Below are positions 1 through 8,245 of a stretch of DNA of 40,122 nt, piece by piece. The number at the start of each line of letters is the position of its first letter. Positions within the stretch are counted from its first letter, which is position 1. The DNA is from JAXLQL01 sp046331625 (GTDB lineage: Bacteria; Acidobacteriota; Terriglobia; Bryobacterales; Bryobacteraceae). Location: positions 1 to 40,122 of the forward strand of contig JAXLQL010000047.1 of the NCBI GenBank assembly GCA_046331625.1, written 5' to 3'. The translations under genes and the position numbers were made by a program. The notes beneath the pieces were generated by a model, which saw only the letters and a list, made by a program, of their open reading frames with translations, made no database searches and was not told the DNA's origin.

Positions 1-111
1 GCGCTTGCTGCTTGCACCCGCGATAGCGATGCTCTTCCCGTTGCGGGCGTGATCGGCCAGTGCTGAAGCGAACTCATCCGGAGTCCTGGGGAGAAGCATG
101 GAACTTTTCAT
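1..111 (-). CDS. Probable FAD-linked oxidase, N-terminal fragment (cut by window edge)
   Basis: Only the first 37 codons are inside the window; the frame stays open to base 1. The peptide begins MKSSMLLPRTPDEFASALAD and continues into a segment ending IAIAGASSKR. This resembles the start of glycolate-oxidase-type FAD_binding_4 proteins, in which a short helix is followed by a glycine-rich strand near the flavin. A second in-frame ATG at 99 is an equally possible start, and neither has a strong Shine-Dalgarno sequence. The gene lies 42 bp downstream of the YihY gene on the same strand, so it may belong to that transcript. The assignment rests on a short stretch and is tentative. Confidence 0.45.
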   Translation of the reverse strand, partial: MKSSMLLPRTPDEFASALADHARNGKSIAIAGASSKR

Positions 112-153
112 GATAGTCGACCGCATCGTTTCCACTGCTTCATCTCCACTGCA

Positions 154-966
154 TCACTTCTCGCGCACCGCATTGAAGGCGCATCCGGCGCAGGCGATGA
201 AGGCGAGCAGGTAGATCCAGACGAGCAGCGCGATGACAGTGCCGATCGATCCGTACATCACGTTGTAGCCGGCGATGTTCTGTACGTACCATCCGAAGGC
301 CGCAGTGGCGGTGAGCCAGAGCACGGTCGCGATCCAGGCCCCGGGCCACACGTTGCGCCAACTTTGTTTCCGGTTCGGACCCCAATAGTAGAGCAGCCCG
401 GTAACGAGCACCATGCCGCCGAGCGCGATGAAGATTCGTGCAAAGCGGAACAGCAGGGCGACGCCGCCCGCGAGCGGTTCCCACGCGATGCTTCGCTGGA
501 TGCGCTCGCCGAAGAGGATGAGAGCCGAGGCTCCGATCACGGGTAGTGCGCACGCGAACACGAGCGCGAACGAAGCTCCGATTTGGCGCGCCCACGGGCG
601 CCCTTCCACTCCGTAAACCTGGTTGAAGCCATCGACGAGACTCGACATGAATCCCGACGCGGCCCACGCGGCGAGCACGACGGCGACGATCAGGATCCCG
701 ATCGGCTTCTCGCCTTTGATGACGAACTGATCGAAGATCATCTGCTCGGTGCCGGGCGGCAACACTTCGCTCAGATTGGCGGAGATCACGCCGACGATCT
801 CGTTGGCGCGCATCTGCACGAGCACAGCGGTGAGGGCCGCGAGCACGGGGAACAATGCGAGCAGCCCCGAGTAGGCGGCGGCTTTCGCTGTGGATCCGCA
901 GTTGCGGTCATACGCTCGCCAAACGGCCTTGCCGAGCAGCTTCCAGAATTCGGCCAGGGATCTCAT
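154..966 (-). CDS. YihY/BrkB-family inner-membrane protein
   Basis: A 270-residue polytopic membrane protein of the YihY/virulence factor BrkB family. Family signs are the N-terminal AYSGLLALFPVLAAL segment, the conserved central tract with MSSLVDGFNQVYGVEGRPW, the YYWGPNRKQSWRNVWPGA loop, and the C-terminal YNVMYGSIGTVIALLVWIYL helix. About six hydrophobic helices are visible. The ATG at 966 is chosen over the upstream 1008 because it overlaps the stop of the preceding gene as ATGA, the junction style used throughout this window. No enzymatic role is established for the family; export or transport across the inner membrane is the usual suggestion. The family call is confident and the function is unknown. 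Confidence 0.88.
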   Translation of the reverse strand: MRSLAEFWKLLGKAVWRAYDRNCGSTAKAAAYSGLLALFPVLAALTAVLVQMRANEIVGVISANLSEVLPPGTEQMIFDQFVIKGEKPIGILIVAVVLAAWAASGFMSSLVDGFNQVYGVEGRPWARQIGASFALVFACALPVIGASALILFGERIQRSIAWEPLAGGVALLFRFARIFIALGGMVLVTGLLYYWGPNRKQSWRNVWPGAWIATVLWLTATAAFGWYVQNIAGYNVMYGSIGTVIALLVWIYLLAFIACAGCAFNAVREK

Positions 967-2942
967 TTCCGGCGCGCTCGCAACCAGTATGTCAAGGCGG
1001 CCAGCCACGCACCGGCGCTGAGTGACCAGAAGAGGCGGCGCTCTCGGGTGATTCCGAATTCCACCACGAGCGTGGTGTTCGGCGACGGCTTGGGCTTCAA
1101 GAGAACGAATCCGGGCGTGTCGCGCTCCACGGCGATCGGCGACCCGTCTTGCGTGGCTTGCCAGCCGCCGTCATACGCCACCCGCGTGGCCACCCAGAAG
1201 CCTTCCGGCACTGCGCCGCGGATTTCGAAGCGGCTGTTGCCGCGCCATTGGAAGGCGAGGCTCGGGTGATCGGCTGCATCCATCGCGGCGACGTATGACT
1301 CGGCGAGCTCGGTATCTGCGCCGACGGGCAAGCGGGCGGGAATTTCCTCGGGCCGGATCAGATTCGCGAAGCCTTTGAACGGCACCTTATAGATGGTGTC
1401 GTCTTCCTCGTGGAACACGGCTGGCAGCGTTTCGGCCAATTGCTCATGGTCTTTCATGTCGCGCCAATGCTCCCGCGACTTTGGACCATGGATCACGGCG
1501 TACTCCACGCCGAGCGTGCGCAACAGGAGCATCGAGTCGCGCGAGCGGCGGCCGGGCTTGCTTCCGATGCCGCGCAGGATCTGGTAGGTGAGGTAGAAGG
1601 GATCGCGATTGATCAGGCCGGATTCGAACGTGCCCCCGGTTTGCGGTAGCGAGAACCAAGAGTTGAAGCGGAAGCGTGTGCCGCCGAGCAAGTGTACGCG
1701 GCCGGAGGGATGAAACTCGGCGACCTTCTCCGCCATGCGCCATTCGATGGTCTCGGAGCGCGGAACCGGCGCGAGTTTCAATCGCACTGGCATCGCAGTG
1801 AGCCTCGCTTGCTCGAATGAAAATGGGAGCATCACGCCGGCCAACACCAGCACCCAATCCCGTTTGGAAGTGGGCAGAAGACGGCGTGCGATTTCGACTG
1901 CCAGTGCGATCAAGAACCACTCCGACTCGATCGCGTAGCGGCGTGATTCCGGAATCACGTCAACGCCGAGGCGATAGTGGATCAAGGCTACGTAGAGGAA
2001 TCCGAAGCCGCACATGGCGAGCCAGCACGGATACCATTGCGCGGGATAGCGCAAGAAGGCGATTCGGATCGCGATGGGCACCAGAATCAGGGGCGCCATC
2101 AGTAAGTAGTGATGGATCTGCGCCGCGTATCCAAAGGCGTCAGCGGGCCAGTTGAAGAGCGTGGTGCCGACGAAGCGCGGCGTCAACCAGAAGGCGGCGA
2201 GCAGGTATCCGAGGATCGCGGCCTGGAACACGCGCCGATGCAGGAAGCCGGTTTCGGCGGCCGCGCCCGCACCCACGGTCAGCATCATCAACACGCACCA
2301 AGCGAGCGACAGCGCGGCCACCCAATTCGTGAGGCACACGGCGGCAAGCGCGATCGCGGCGATGAGGATCTGGCCGAAGCGGCGGCCGATGGCGGCGCGC
2401 CAGCAAGCCACCAACACCAAGGGGATCAGCATGAGTCCGGTATTGTGCGGACCTTCGCCGTACTTGATCAGGGTCTGCATGCGCCAGGGCATGTAGGCGA
2501 TTCCGGCGTCGAGTTGCGCGGCCGGATACAGCGCGTAAGCGGGAGATAGGAACGTGTAGATCGCCGCGGAGATCAGCGCCCATTTCGTGCTGCGCGTGAA
2601 GTAGCGCACGAAGGCGAACATCGTCACCGGCTGCAGACAAGTGAGCGTGACTACCAGGAGCCGATAGGCGTGTCCGGGTTCGAGGAACGGCAGGAGCTTG
2701 ATGGCGAGCGCGCCGAGATACGGGATCACGGGCAGATACCACATCTGCATCGGGAGTCCGCAGTATTGCCATGGATTCCAGGCGAAGGGGCTCGGGCTCT
2801 CGGAGAGCACGCGGGCCATGGAGGCGTAGCCGGGTTCGATGGAGTCGCGGTAACCCGGGTCGCCGGGGAGGAAGACTGGGATGAAGAGGAGGACGTTGGC
2901 GAGGAAGAGCACGGCGGCTGCCTGCCAGGGCTTGAGCTTCAC
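963..2942 (-). CDS. YfhO-like polytopic membrane protein (paralogue 1)
   Basis: A 659-residue protein with roughly eleven hydrophobic segments in the first 380 residues, a long soluble region, and a last membrane helix near the C-terminus. The layout matches large YfhO or PTPS-related membrane proteins, whose fold resembles GT-C glycosyltransferases. Shared features with the next gene upstream are an early NPWQYCG motif (NPNWYCG there), a YGEGPH motif in the mid-membrane region, and a C-terminal soluble module in which a GWQAT-type motif precedes a hydrophobic tail. It overlaps yihY by 4 bp. It is separated from the upstream membrane gene by about 520 bp of repeat-rich spacer, so it may have its own promoter. 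A role in envelope polysaccharide or lipid modification is inferred from family and neighbours. Confidence 0.75.
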   Translation of the reverse strand: MKLKPWQAAAVLFLANVLLFIPVFLPGDPGYRDSIEPGYASMARVLSESPSPFAWNPWQYCGLPMQMWYLPVIPYLGALAIKLLPFLEPGHAYRLLVVTLTCLQPVTMFAFVRYFTRSTKWALISAAIYTFLSPAYALYPAAQLDAGIAYMPWRMQTLIKYGEGPHNTGLMLIPLVLVACWRAAIGRRFGQILIAAIALAAVCLTNWVAALSLAWCVLMMLTVGAGAAAETGFLHRRVFQAAILGYLLAAFWLTPRFVGTTLFNWPADAFGYAAQIHHYLLMAPLILVPIAIRIAFLRYPAQWYPCWLAMCGFGFLYVALIHYRLGVDVIPESRRYAIESEWFLIALAVEIARRLLPTSKRDWVLVLAGVMLPFSFEQARLTAMPVRLKLAPVPRSETIEWRMAEKVAEFHPSGRVHLLGGTRFRFNSWFSLPQTGGTFESGLINRDPFYLTYQILRGIGSKPGRRSRDSMLLLRTLGVEYAVIHGPKSREHWRDMKDHEQLAETLPAVFHEEDDTIYKVPFKGFANLIRPEEIPARLPVGADTELAESYVAAMDAADHPSLAFQWRGNSRFEIRGAVPEGFWVATRVAYDGGWQATQDGSPIAVERDTPGFVLLKPKPSPNTTLVVEFGITRERRLFWSLSAGAWLAALTYWLRARRK

Positions 2943-3013
2943 CTGGGGTCCCTCGGCCGGTGCATGGAGAGAGAACGCTCACGCACGAATCGAAATTGGC
3001 GCACGATTCGGCA

Positions 3014-3043
3014 GCGGGACTGAAGTCCCGCGCTGGCTAAAGC
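3014..3043. repeat. Twin-palindrome intergenic repeat, copy A
   Basis: The first palindrome, GCGGGACTGAAGTCCCGC (3014-3031), has perfect 8-bp arms. The short hairpin GGCT-AA-AGCC follows at 3034-3043, then CGCCCTACA. The same two-hairpin order recurs at 3185 and 38014. It lies in the spacer between the two YfhO-like genes. A truncated half (GCGGGACTGAAGC) is also visible near 3118-3130. Confidence 0.75.
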
Positions 3044-3184
3044 CCGCCCTACACGGCAAGGCAAGTACCAATGTCGGAAACGGCGCGTTTCCGCGGGTCT
3101 CGACGCGAGTGTCAGCAGCGGGACTGAAGCGTGTACGGCGGGGCGCCGATCCAAGGGGCGGAAACTCCCTGCACTGCCCGGAAA

Positions 3185-3227
3185 GCGGGACTGAAAGTCC
3201 CGCTGCAGGCTGGAAGCCTGCCCCACA
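3185..3227. repeat. Twin-palindrome intergenic repeat, copy C
   Basis: GCGGGACT and AGTCCCGC arms enclose a GAA loop (3185-3203). A second hairpin with arms GCAGGCT and AGCCTGC follows, then CCCACAA. This is the same architecture as copies at 3014 and 38014. The arms differ between copies by paired changes, which suggests the hairpin itself is maintained. Confidence 0.78.
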
Positions 3228-3365
3228 AGCCGATTGCAGTGAGTAGCCCTGCCCCACGAAGTTCGTTTTGAAAAATCGCTTTCTGTGGGTGCAGATGCGG
3301 GGTTTTGCCCGCGATCGCGGCTAGGAGCGAATGCTTGCAAAAGATGGCGATTCACGGAAGTGCTC

Positions 3366-3464
3366 TCGATCCTGAGTTTAGTTCGGAGGATGTTCGCTCT
3401 TGCAAAATCGAAACCGGTGAATGGTTGAAAACAAGGAGGAAAGAAAATTCTCAGTACACGAACC
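3366..3464 (-). promoter_or_regulatory. Leader-family element, copy 1 (degenerate)
   Basis: On the minus strand, the 62-bp block from GTTCGTGTA to CGATTTTGC is about 76% identical (47 of 62 positions, ungapped, counted by eye) to the block at 30047-30108. Similarity continues into a CTCAGGATCGAGAG segment that corresponds to the hairpin carrying the Shine-Dalgarno in the 30-kb copy. No start codon in the matching position opens a long frame here, so this copy looks orphaned. It lies just after the stop of the 3467-5443 gene and about 420 bp before the 2942 start. Confidence 0.55.
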
Positions 3465-3466
3465 AT

Positions 3467-5443
3467 TCATTCAGGCCTCCGGAAAATCAGGAAGACGACG
3501 AGGAGCAACGTACCAACCGATACGATGCGGCCAACGCGATTCTCGAGAGGCGTGGCGAAATCGAGCGTGATGTCGTGGTCGCCGGGACCGGGATCGAGCA
3601 GCATCAACTGCACCGGGTCCGGCGCGATCGGGACAGGCTTGCCCGCGCTCGTGGCGCGCCAGTAGGGATCGAAGCTTTCCTGGACAATCAGCTTCTCGCC
3701 CGGCTCGAGATGCGCTCGCACGCGAATGCGGCCCGTGGCTTCCCGGGACCATGCCGCTGGCCGCGGCGAGTGCTCTTCGACGGCGGCGGCGTAGGCTTTC
3801 GTGGAATCCGGATTCGACTCGCCCTTGTCCATGGGTACGATCCGCGCGATGCGCGCACCATCTACGATCCGAGCCAAGCCGGGCCACTTGCGTGGTACGC
3901 GATATATGTGGAGCCCATGCCCGTCGTCGAGGAGCACGGGGAGCGTGCCCTGGAACACGCGGCGTTCGATGAAGTCCTCGTAGATCACGCCCGACTCGGG
4001 ATCGGGCACCACCACCGCGTCCGCGCCCAGCGCCTTCAGCCACGCCACGGGGATCTCAGGGTCCTTGTTGTTGGTGATTTCGTAGTAAGCAACAGCCGCG
4101 TTCAGGTTGAGCGTTCCTTGGTCGGATCCGCCGCCGATCTCGGCGAGATCGAACCACGCGTTGTACCAGAATCGGATGCTCGCGGGGACGAAGAAACGGC
4201 CGCCGGGGAGATTGTCATGCAGCCATTTCGTGGTGCGATATTCAACGCGCTTGGCGTAGTTGTGCTCGGCGGGGATGGTGCGCCAGCCCTCGGTCCACCA
4301 TTTACGCGCAGGTGAGAATCCCCACAGCACGAGCGCAAGCACGACGATGCGCATTCGCACGTCTCGCGCCCACATCCAGGCGAAGATGGCGGCGGCTGCC
4401 ATCAGGAAGGTCCAGTCGAGCTCTGGCGCGAGACGTTCCGGTTCGCCGATGGTGCGGAAATCGAGGTAGCGGTTTCCGATGACGTAGAGTCCGGTGCGGA
4501 TCACCGCTCCGGCCGCGAACACCGGCCAGGCGCGCTCCGGTTTGCCGCGTGCGATCCGCCATGAGACGAGTGCGAACACGAGCAGCACCGCGCCTTCGAG
4601 CGCCCAGCTCCAGGCATGGCCAGGTTGCGAGACGAGGCGCATGTTGCGCAGCGTGTAGTGGAGATACGACGGCGTGAGCCAAGCCGCGGTCAGCCCGTAG
4701 GCGAGGATGGCGAGCGCGATGGAGCGGGTCCAGATATGGTGGTCCCGCGTGGTGATCCACAAGGACCAGGCGAGGATCGGGAAGAGAATGGCGAGCGCGG
4801 TTGCGCCGTAGAAGTTGTTCGACACCGCGAACGCCGCGCAAAACGAAGCCAGTGCAAGCATCCGGCGGTTGCCGCGAAGCCCGAGCCAGGCCGCCGCAAA
4901 AACGAAGCCAATCACGGCGAGCGACGACATGTGCGGACCTTCGCCGTAGCGCATGAGCACTCCGAAGCGGAGCGGCATGAGCACGGCGGCGTGGCGATAG
5001 TCGATGCGGAAATGCTGGAGGAAGAGAAACGCCGGGGATACGCTGGTGACCGCGCACGCAGTGAGGAACGCCCAGCCGCGGCGTCGCGATGCGACGCGGC
5101 TGAACACGTACACGCCGATGATTCCCAGCAGATAAAGGATGCCGGTGTAGATGTGGTACGAGCGGGCCGTGGAGACGTGGAGCCACTGGCTGAGCAGCGC
5201 GGTCCCGTAGCGGAGCGCGGGGGGATAGATGTAATCCCAACGAGTGCCGCAATACCAGTTAGGGTTCCACTCGGGATGCGGGAGGTTCTCACGCAAGTAG
5301 CGCGCGTCGCCAATGAAGGTGCCTTCGATTGAGCCGAACGAGTCAAGCCACTCGAGTTGCAGCCAAGGCCAGATGAGGTATGCGGAAATGGCTGCGAGAA
5401 CCAGTGAATCGAGCCACCAACCGCGGCGCGATCCTTCAGGCAT
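3467..5443 (-). CDS. YfhO-like polytopic membrane protein (paralogue 2)
   Basis: A 658-residue membrane protein. The open frame extends further upstream, but the extra 80 residues are low-complexity Arg/Ser/Pro sequence antisense-like to the neighbouring gene. The ATG at 5443 overlaps the glycosyltransferase stop by 8 bp and leads directly into the first helix (WLDSLVLAAISAYLIWPWLQ), so it is chosen as the start. NPNWYCG and YGEGPH motifs, about a dozen hydrophobic segments, and a C-terminal soluble module (FDPYWRATSAGKPVPI) ending in a final helix match paralogue 1. Translational coupling to the GT2 gene suggests the two work together, for example in transferring a polyprenyl-linked sugar. 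That role is inferred, not shown. Confidence 0.75.
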   Translation of the reverse strand: MPEGSRRGWWLDSLVLAAISAYLIWPWLQLEWLDSFGSIEGTFIGDARYLRENLPHPEWNPNWYCGTRWDYIYPPALRYGTALLSQWLHVSTARSYHIYTGILYLLGIIGVYVFSRVASRRRGWAFLTACAVTSVSPAFLFLQHFRIDYRHAAVLMPLRFGVLMRYGEGPHMSSLAVIGFVFAAAWLGLRGNRRMLALASFCAAFAVSNNFYGATALAILFPILAWSLWITTRDHHIWTRSIALAILAYGLTAAWLTPSYLHYTLRNMRLVSQPGHAWSWALEGAVLLVFALVSWRIARGKPERAWPVFAAGAVIRTGLYVIGNRYLDFRTIGEPERLAPELDWTFLMAAAAIFAWMWARDVRMRIVVLALVLWGFSPARKWWTEGWRTIPAEHNYAKRVEYRTTKWLHDNLPGGRFFVPASIRFWYNAWFDLAEIGGGSDQGTLNLNAAVAYYEITNNKDPEIPVAWLKALGADAVVVPDPESGVIYEDFIERRVFQGTLPVLLDDGHGLHIYRVPRKWPGLARIVDGARIARIVPMDKGESNPDSTKAYAAAVEEHSPRPAAWSREATGRIRVRAHLEPGEKLIVQESFDPYWRATSAGKPVPIAPDPVQLMLLDPGPGDHDITLDFATPLENRVGRIVSVGTLLLVVFLIFRRPE

Positions 5444-6221
5444 GCGTGGTGGGCGCCGCCGCGACGTTGCTGTATCGCCGCCGGAGGCTTTGGAATTGGC
5501 GGCTGCGGGCGAAGCCCCAGCGGTGGAGCCGGTACCGGCCGAGCAGCCAGAGAATGGAGAGCCCGTAGATGGAACTGTCGATGAACGAAGCCGAGGAGGC
5601 TTGCGGGAAGTAGCGCGTAGGCACGGGCACTTCGGCAACGCGTGCGCGGACCTCGACGAATTGCGCCATGATTTCCTGGTCAAAGATGAACTTGTCGGAG
5701 TTCATGTCGAGGTTGACGCTCTCGAGGATCTCGCGCGTGTAGGCGCGGTAGCCGGTGTGATACTCGGCGAGATCGAGACTGAAGACGACATTCTCGCACC
5801 AGGTAAGGAATCGATTCGAGACGTACTTCCACCAAGGCATGCCGCCCTGCATGGGTGCGCCGCCGAGGAGCCGGGATCCGAGAACCACATCGGCTTCGTT
5901 GTTTTCGATGGGCGCGATGACCTGTGGCAGGAGGGTGGGGTCATATTGATAGTCCGGGTGGACCATCACGACGATGTCGGCGCCGGCGCGGATGGCTTCG
6001 CGATAGCAGGTCTTTTGGTTGGCGCCGTAGCCGTAGTTGCGATTGTGCCGGAAAATGTCGAGCCCGAGCTCTCGGGCGACGCCGACGGTGTCGTCGCGGG
6101 AGCCGTCGTCGACGAGGATGATGTGATCGACGACGTCGTGCGGGAGGTCGTCATAAGTCTTGCGGAGGGTTTTTTCGGCGTTGTACGCCGGCATCACGAC
6201 TACGACTTTGCGTTTCGGCAT
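5436..6221 (-). CDS. GT2 glycosyltransferase (polyprenyl-phosphate mannosyl/glucosyltransferase-like)
   Basis: A 261-residue family 2 glycosyltransferase. The start at 6221 (MPKRKVVVVMPAYNAEKTL) is preceded by AGAGG; the in-frame extension upstream to 6566 has no family character. Motifs visible are VVVMPAYNAEKTL at the N-terminus, LVDDGSRDDT for nucleotide-sugar binding, NYGYGANQKTCYREA, the HPDYQYDP acidic motif, and a GSRLLGG segment. This pattern is typical of dolichol- or undecaprenyl-phosphate glycosyltransferases that charge lipid carriers on the cytoplasmic side of the membrane. There is no long C-terminal membrane domain. It heads the minus-strand cluster with the two YfhO-like proteins. 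Its exact sugar and acceptor cannot be read from the sequence. Confidence 0.88.
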   Translation of the reverse strand: MPKRKVVVVMPAYNAEKTLRKTYDDLPHDVVDHIILVDDGSRDDTVGVARELGLDIFRHNRNYGYGANQKTCYREAIRAGADIVVMVHPDYQYDPTLLPQVIAPIENNEADVVLGSRLLGGAPMQGGMPWWKYVSNRFLTWCENVVFSLDLAEYHTGYRAYTREILESVNLDMNSDKFIFDQEIMAQFVEVRARVAEVPVPTRYFPQASSASFIDSSIYGLSILWLLGRYRLHRWGFARSRQFQSLRRRYSNVAAAPTTHA

Positions 6222-6613
6222 CACGCCTCTTTCGCCGCCGGGGAAGCACACTTGGCGCCGCGGCGGGGCCAGAGAATAGGATATCGTGTCGCGGGCGGGT
6301 GTTGTGAGTTCGTTCGCAGCGGTCGATGTTCGGGCGCGAATATTCGCCCTCTCGATGCAGCGCTTGCGAATGCTCACGGATCGCCGCAAGCGAAAGCCAG
6401 CTCCGAGCGAGAGCGCCGCCTCCCCACCAAATCCTGTCCTGTTCCGGTTCACAAAAATCTTGAATTTGGCGCTGGTACGCCCACGCGGTGTTGGCGTGAC
6501 TGAGCGATGCATTCGGCGAGGTCCGGGTTCTCGTCCGAGTTCTCGTGGCACCGGTTCATAGTTCAATGGCCGGCGGTCCTACGCATACCGCCTCCACCTT
6601 CAACGCTGAGAGC
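6222..6613. other. Spacer with no convincing gene
   Basis: The 392 bp between the glycosyltransferase start and the end of the GltD-like gene contain no ORF with family character. It should hold the promoter for the minus-strand glycosyltransferase cluster. An imperfect palindrome centred on GAATATTC (6332-6349, flanks GGGC/GCCC) is the only notable motif and could be an operator. No clear -10/-35 pair was found. Confidence 0.4.
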
Positions 6614-8245
6614 TTATGCCACCTCGGCGTCCATCCGGATCGCCCCGCACGGACACTCCGCCGCGCACATCCCGCAACCCTTGCAGAACTCGTAGTTGAT
6701 TGCGTAATGCCTGCCGCTCCCATCGGGCACTTTGATCACCGCGTTGTCCGGACACACCCCGTAGCAGTTGTCGCAGTCAAAGCAGTTGCCGCAGGAGAGG
6801 CACCGCCGCGCCTCGAACAGCGCGTTGTTCTCGTGGAGCCCCTCCACCACTTCCTCGAACGTCGATTCGCGCCGTGCTCGGTTGAGCAAGGCCTGCACGG
6901 GTTTGGGAGCGTCCGTGTAATACCACGGGTTCAGCAGCGGAAACACCGCCAAATCGGGTTTGCCAGCACCCGCGTAAGGCTCGCCTCGCAACCATCCATC
7001 GATGTTGCGCGCAGCCTTCTTCCCGTGGCCAACCGCCACCGTCACCGTACGTTCAGCCGGAACCATGTCGCCACCGGCGAACACGCCGGCGCGGCCGGTC
7101 ATCATCCGCTCGTCGACGCGCAGGGTTCCGTTGTCGAACTCGAGTCCCTTCACCTCGCGAAGAAAGCCGAGGTCCACGTCTTGGCCGAGCGCGAGCACGA
7201 GTGAGTCGGCTTCCATCGTTTCGAACTCGCCAGTCGGCTGCGGATGCCCGTTTTCGTCGAGCCGCATTTTCTCCACCACGAACGCGCCTTCGTCAGCTTG
7301 TTTGATGGTGGAGAGCCACTTCACCTTCACGCCTTCTTCGAGCGCCTCTTGCAACTCGGAATCGTGCGCGGGCATCTTGTCGCGCGTGCGGCGATAGACG
7401 ATCACGGCCTCAGTTGCGCCCAATCGCCTGGCCGATCGCGCCACGTCAATCGCTGTGTTGCCACCGCCATAAACGAGCACGCGGCGGCCGAGCATCGGCG
7501 TCTCGCCCGTCTCCATCGTTCGCAGCACCGACACTGCGTCGAGAATGCGCGAGGCATCGCCTGCCGGAATGTAGGCGCGTTTGGCCAGGTGAGCTCCCAC
7601 GGCAAGGAACGCGGCATCGAACTTGCCTTCGATCATCTCGGCTTCGAGATCATCCACGCGCCGATTGAGCCGGATCCGCACGCCCGTCTCTTCGATGCGC
7701 GCCACCTCGGCATCGAGGATCTCGCGAGGCAGCCGGTACCGCGGAATCCCGAATCGCATCATGCCGCCCGCCATCGGACCCGCTTCGAACACCACCACCT
7801 CATGCCCGAGTCTGCGCAATTGGTAAGCCGCCGAGAGCCCCGAGGGTCCCGCACCCACTACCAAAACGCGCTTCCCCGATTCTGTTTCGGGCGGCAGGAA
7901 CTTCCAGGCGCGCTGAATGGCCTCGTCACCCAGGAACCGCTCCACGGCGTGGATGCCCACGGGCTGGTCGATCTGCGCGCGGTTGCAGGCGCCTTCGCAA
8001 GGGTGATAGCAGACGCGGCCCATGATCGCCGGAAACGGATTGTTCTCCACAAGCGAGCGCCAAGCGCGCTCATAGTCGCCGGACTCGGCCCAATACAACC
8101 ACCGCTGGATGTTCTCGCCCGCGGGACAGGCGTTGTTGCACGGCGGCAAGCGATCCACGTAAACCGGCTTTTTTGTTCTCCACGAGCCGGTGTGGTTGGC
8201 GAGGCTCGATCCGGGATCGAGCGTAATTGCGAATGGTTTGCTCAT
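6614..8245 (-). CDS. GltD-like NAD(P)/FAD oxidoreductase with C-terminal 2x[4Fe-4S] ferredoxin domain
   Basis: A 543-residue flavoprotein. The N-terminal region has the glutamate-synthase small-subunit cysteine pattern (CNNACPAGENI, then CYHPCEGACNRAQ). The FAD site is VLVVGAGPSGLSAAYQL near residue 130, and the NAD(P) site is VLVYGGGNTAIDVARSARRL near residue 260. A second FAD contact reads GVFAGGDMV. The last 70 residues carry cysteine clusters CLSCGNCFDCDNCYGVCP and CKGCGMCAAECPCGAI, typical of a PorD-type ferredoxin subunit. It overlaps porB by 4 bp (ATGA) and is last in the por operon. It most likely passes electrons between the oxidoreductase and NAD(P)H, replacing both a separate PorD and a ferredoxin-NAD(P) reductase. 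The direction of flow is not visible. Confidence 0.9.
   Translation of the reverse strand: MSKPFAITLDPGSSLANHTGSWRTKKPVYVDRLPPCNNACPAGENIQRWLYWAESGDYERAWRSLVENNPFPAIMGRVCYHPCEGACNRAQIDQPVGIHAVERFLGDEAIQRAWKFLPPETESGKRVLVVGAGPSGLSAAYQLRRLGHEVVVFEAGPMAGGMMRFGIPRYRLPREILDAEVARIEETGVRIRLNRRVDDLEAEMIEGKFDAAFLAVGAHLAKRAYIPAGDASRILDAVSVLRTMETGETPMLGRRVLVYGGGNTAIDVARSARRLGATEAVIVYRRTRDKMPAHDSELQEALEEGVKVKWLSTIKQADEGAFVVEKMRLDENGHPQPTGEFETMEADSLVLALGQDVDLGFLREVKGLEFDNGTLRVDERMMTGRAGVFAGGDMVPAERTVTVAVGHGKKAARNIDGWLRGEPYAGAGKPDLAVFPLLNPWYYTDAPKPVQALLNRARRESTFEEVVEGLHENNALFEARRCLSCGNCFDCDNCYGVCPDNAVIKVPDGSGRHYAINYEFCKGCGMCAAECPCGAIRMDAEVA

Noticed and set aside
3261..3310. Possible fourth leader-family copy on the plus strand (GTTCGTTTTGAAAAATCG ... 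TTTTGCC), followed by AGGAG and a 14-codon ORF
   Set aside because: The block is about 14 bp shorter than the other copies and the match is patchy; it could be chance in a repeat-rich spacer.
6332..6349. Palindrome around GAATATTC as an operator
   Set aside because: The palindrome is imperfect in the outer arms, and no second copy or nearby regulator supports it.
5313..6503. 396-codon plus-strand open frame
   Set aside because: Antisense to the GT2 glycosyltransferase, whose motifs are intact; the plus-strand translation has no family features.
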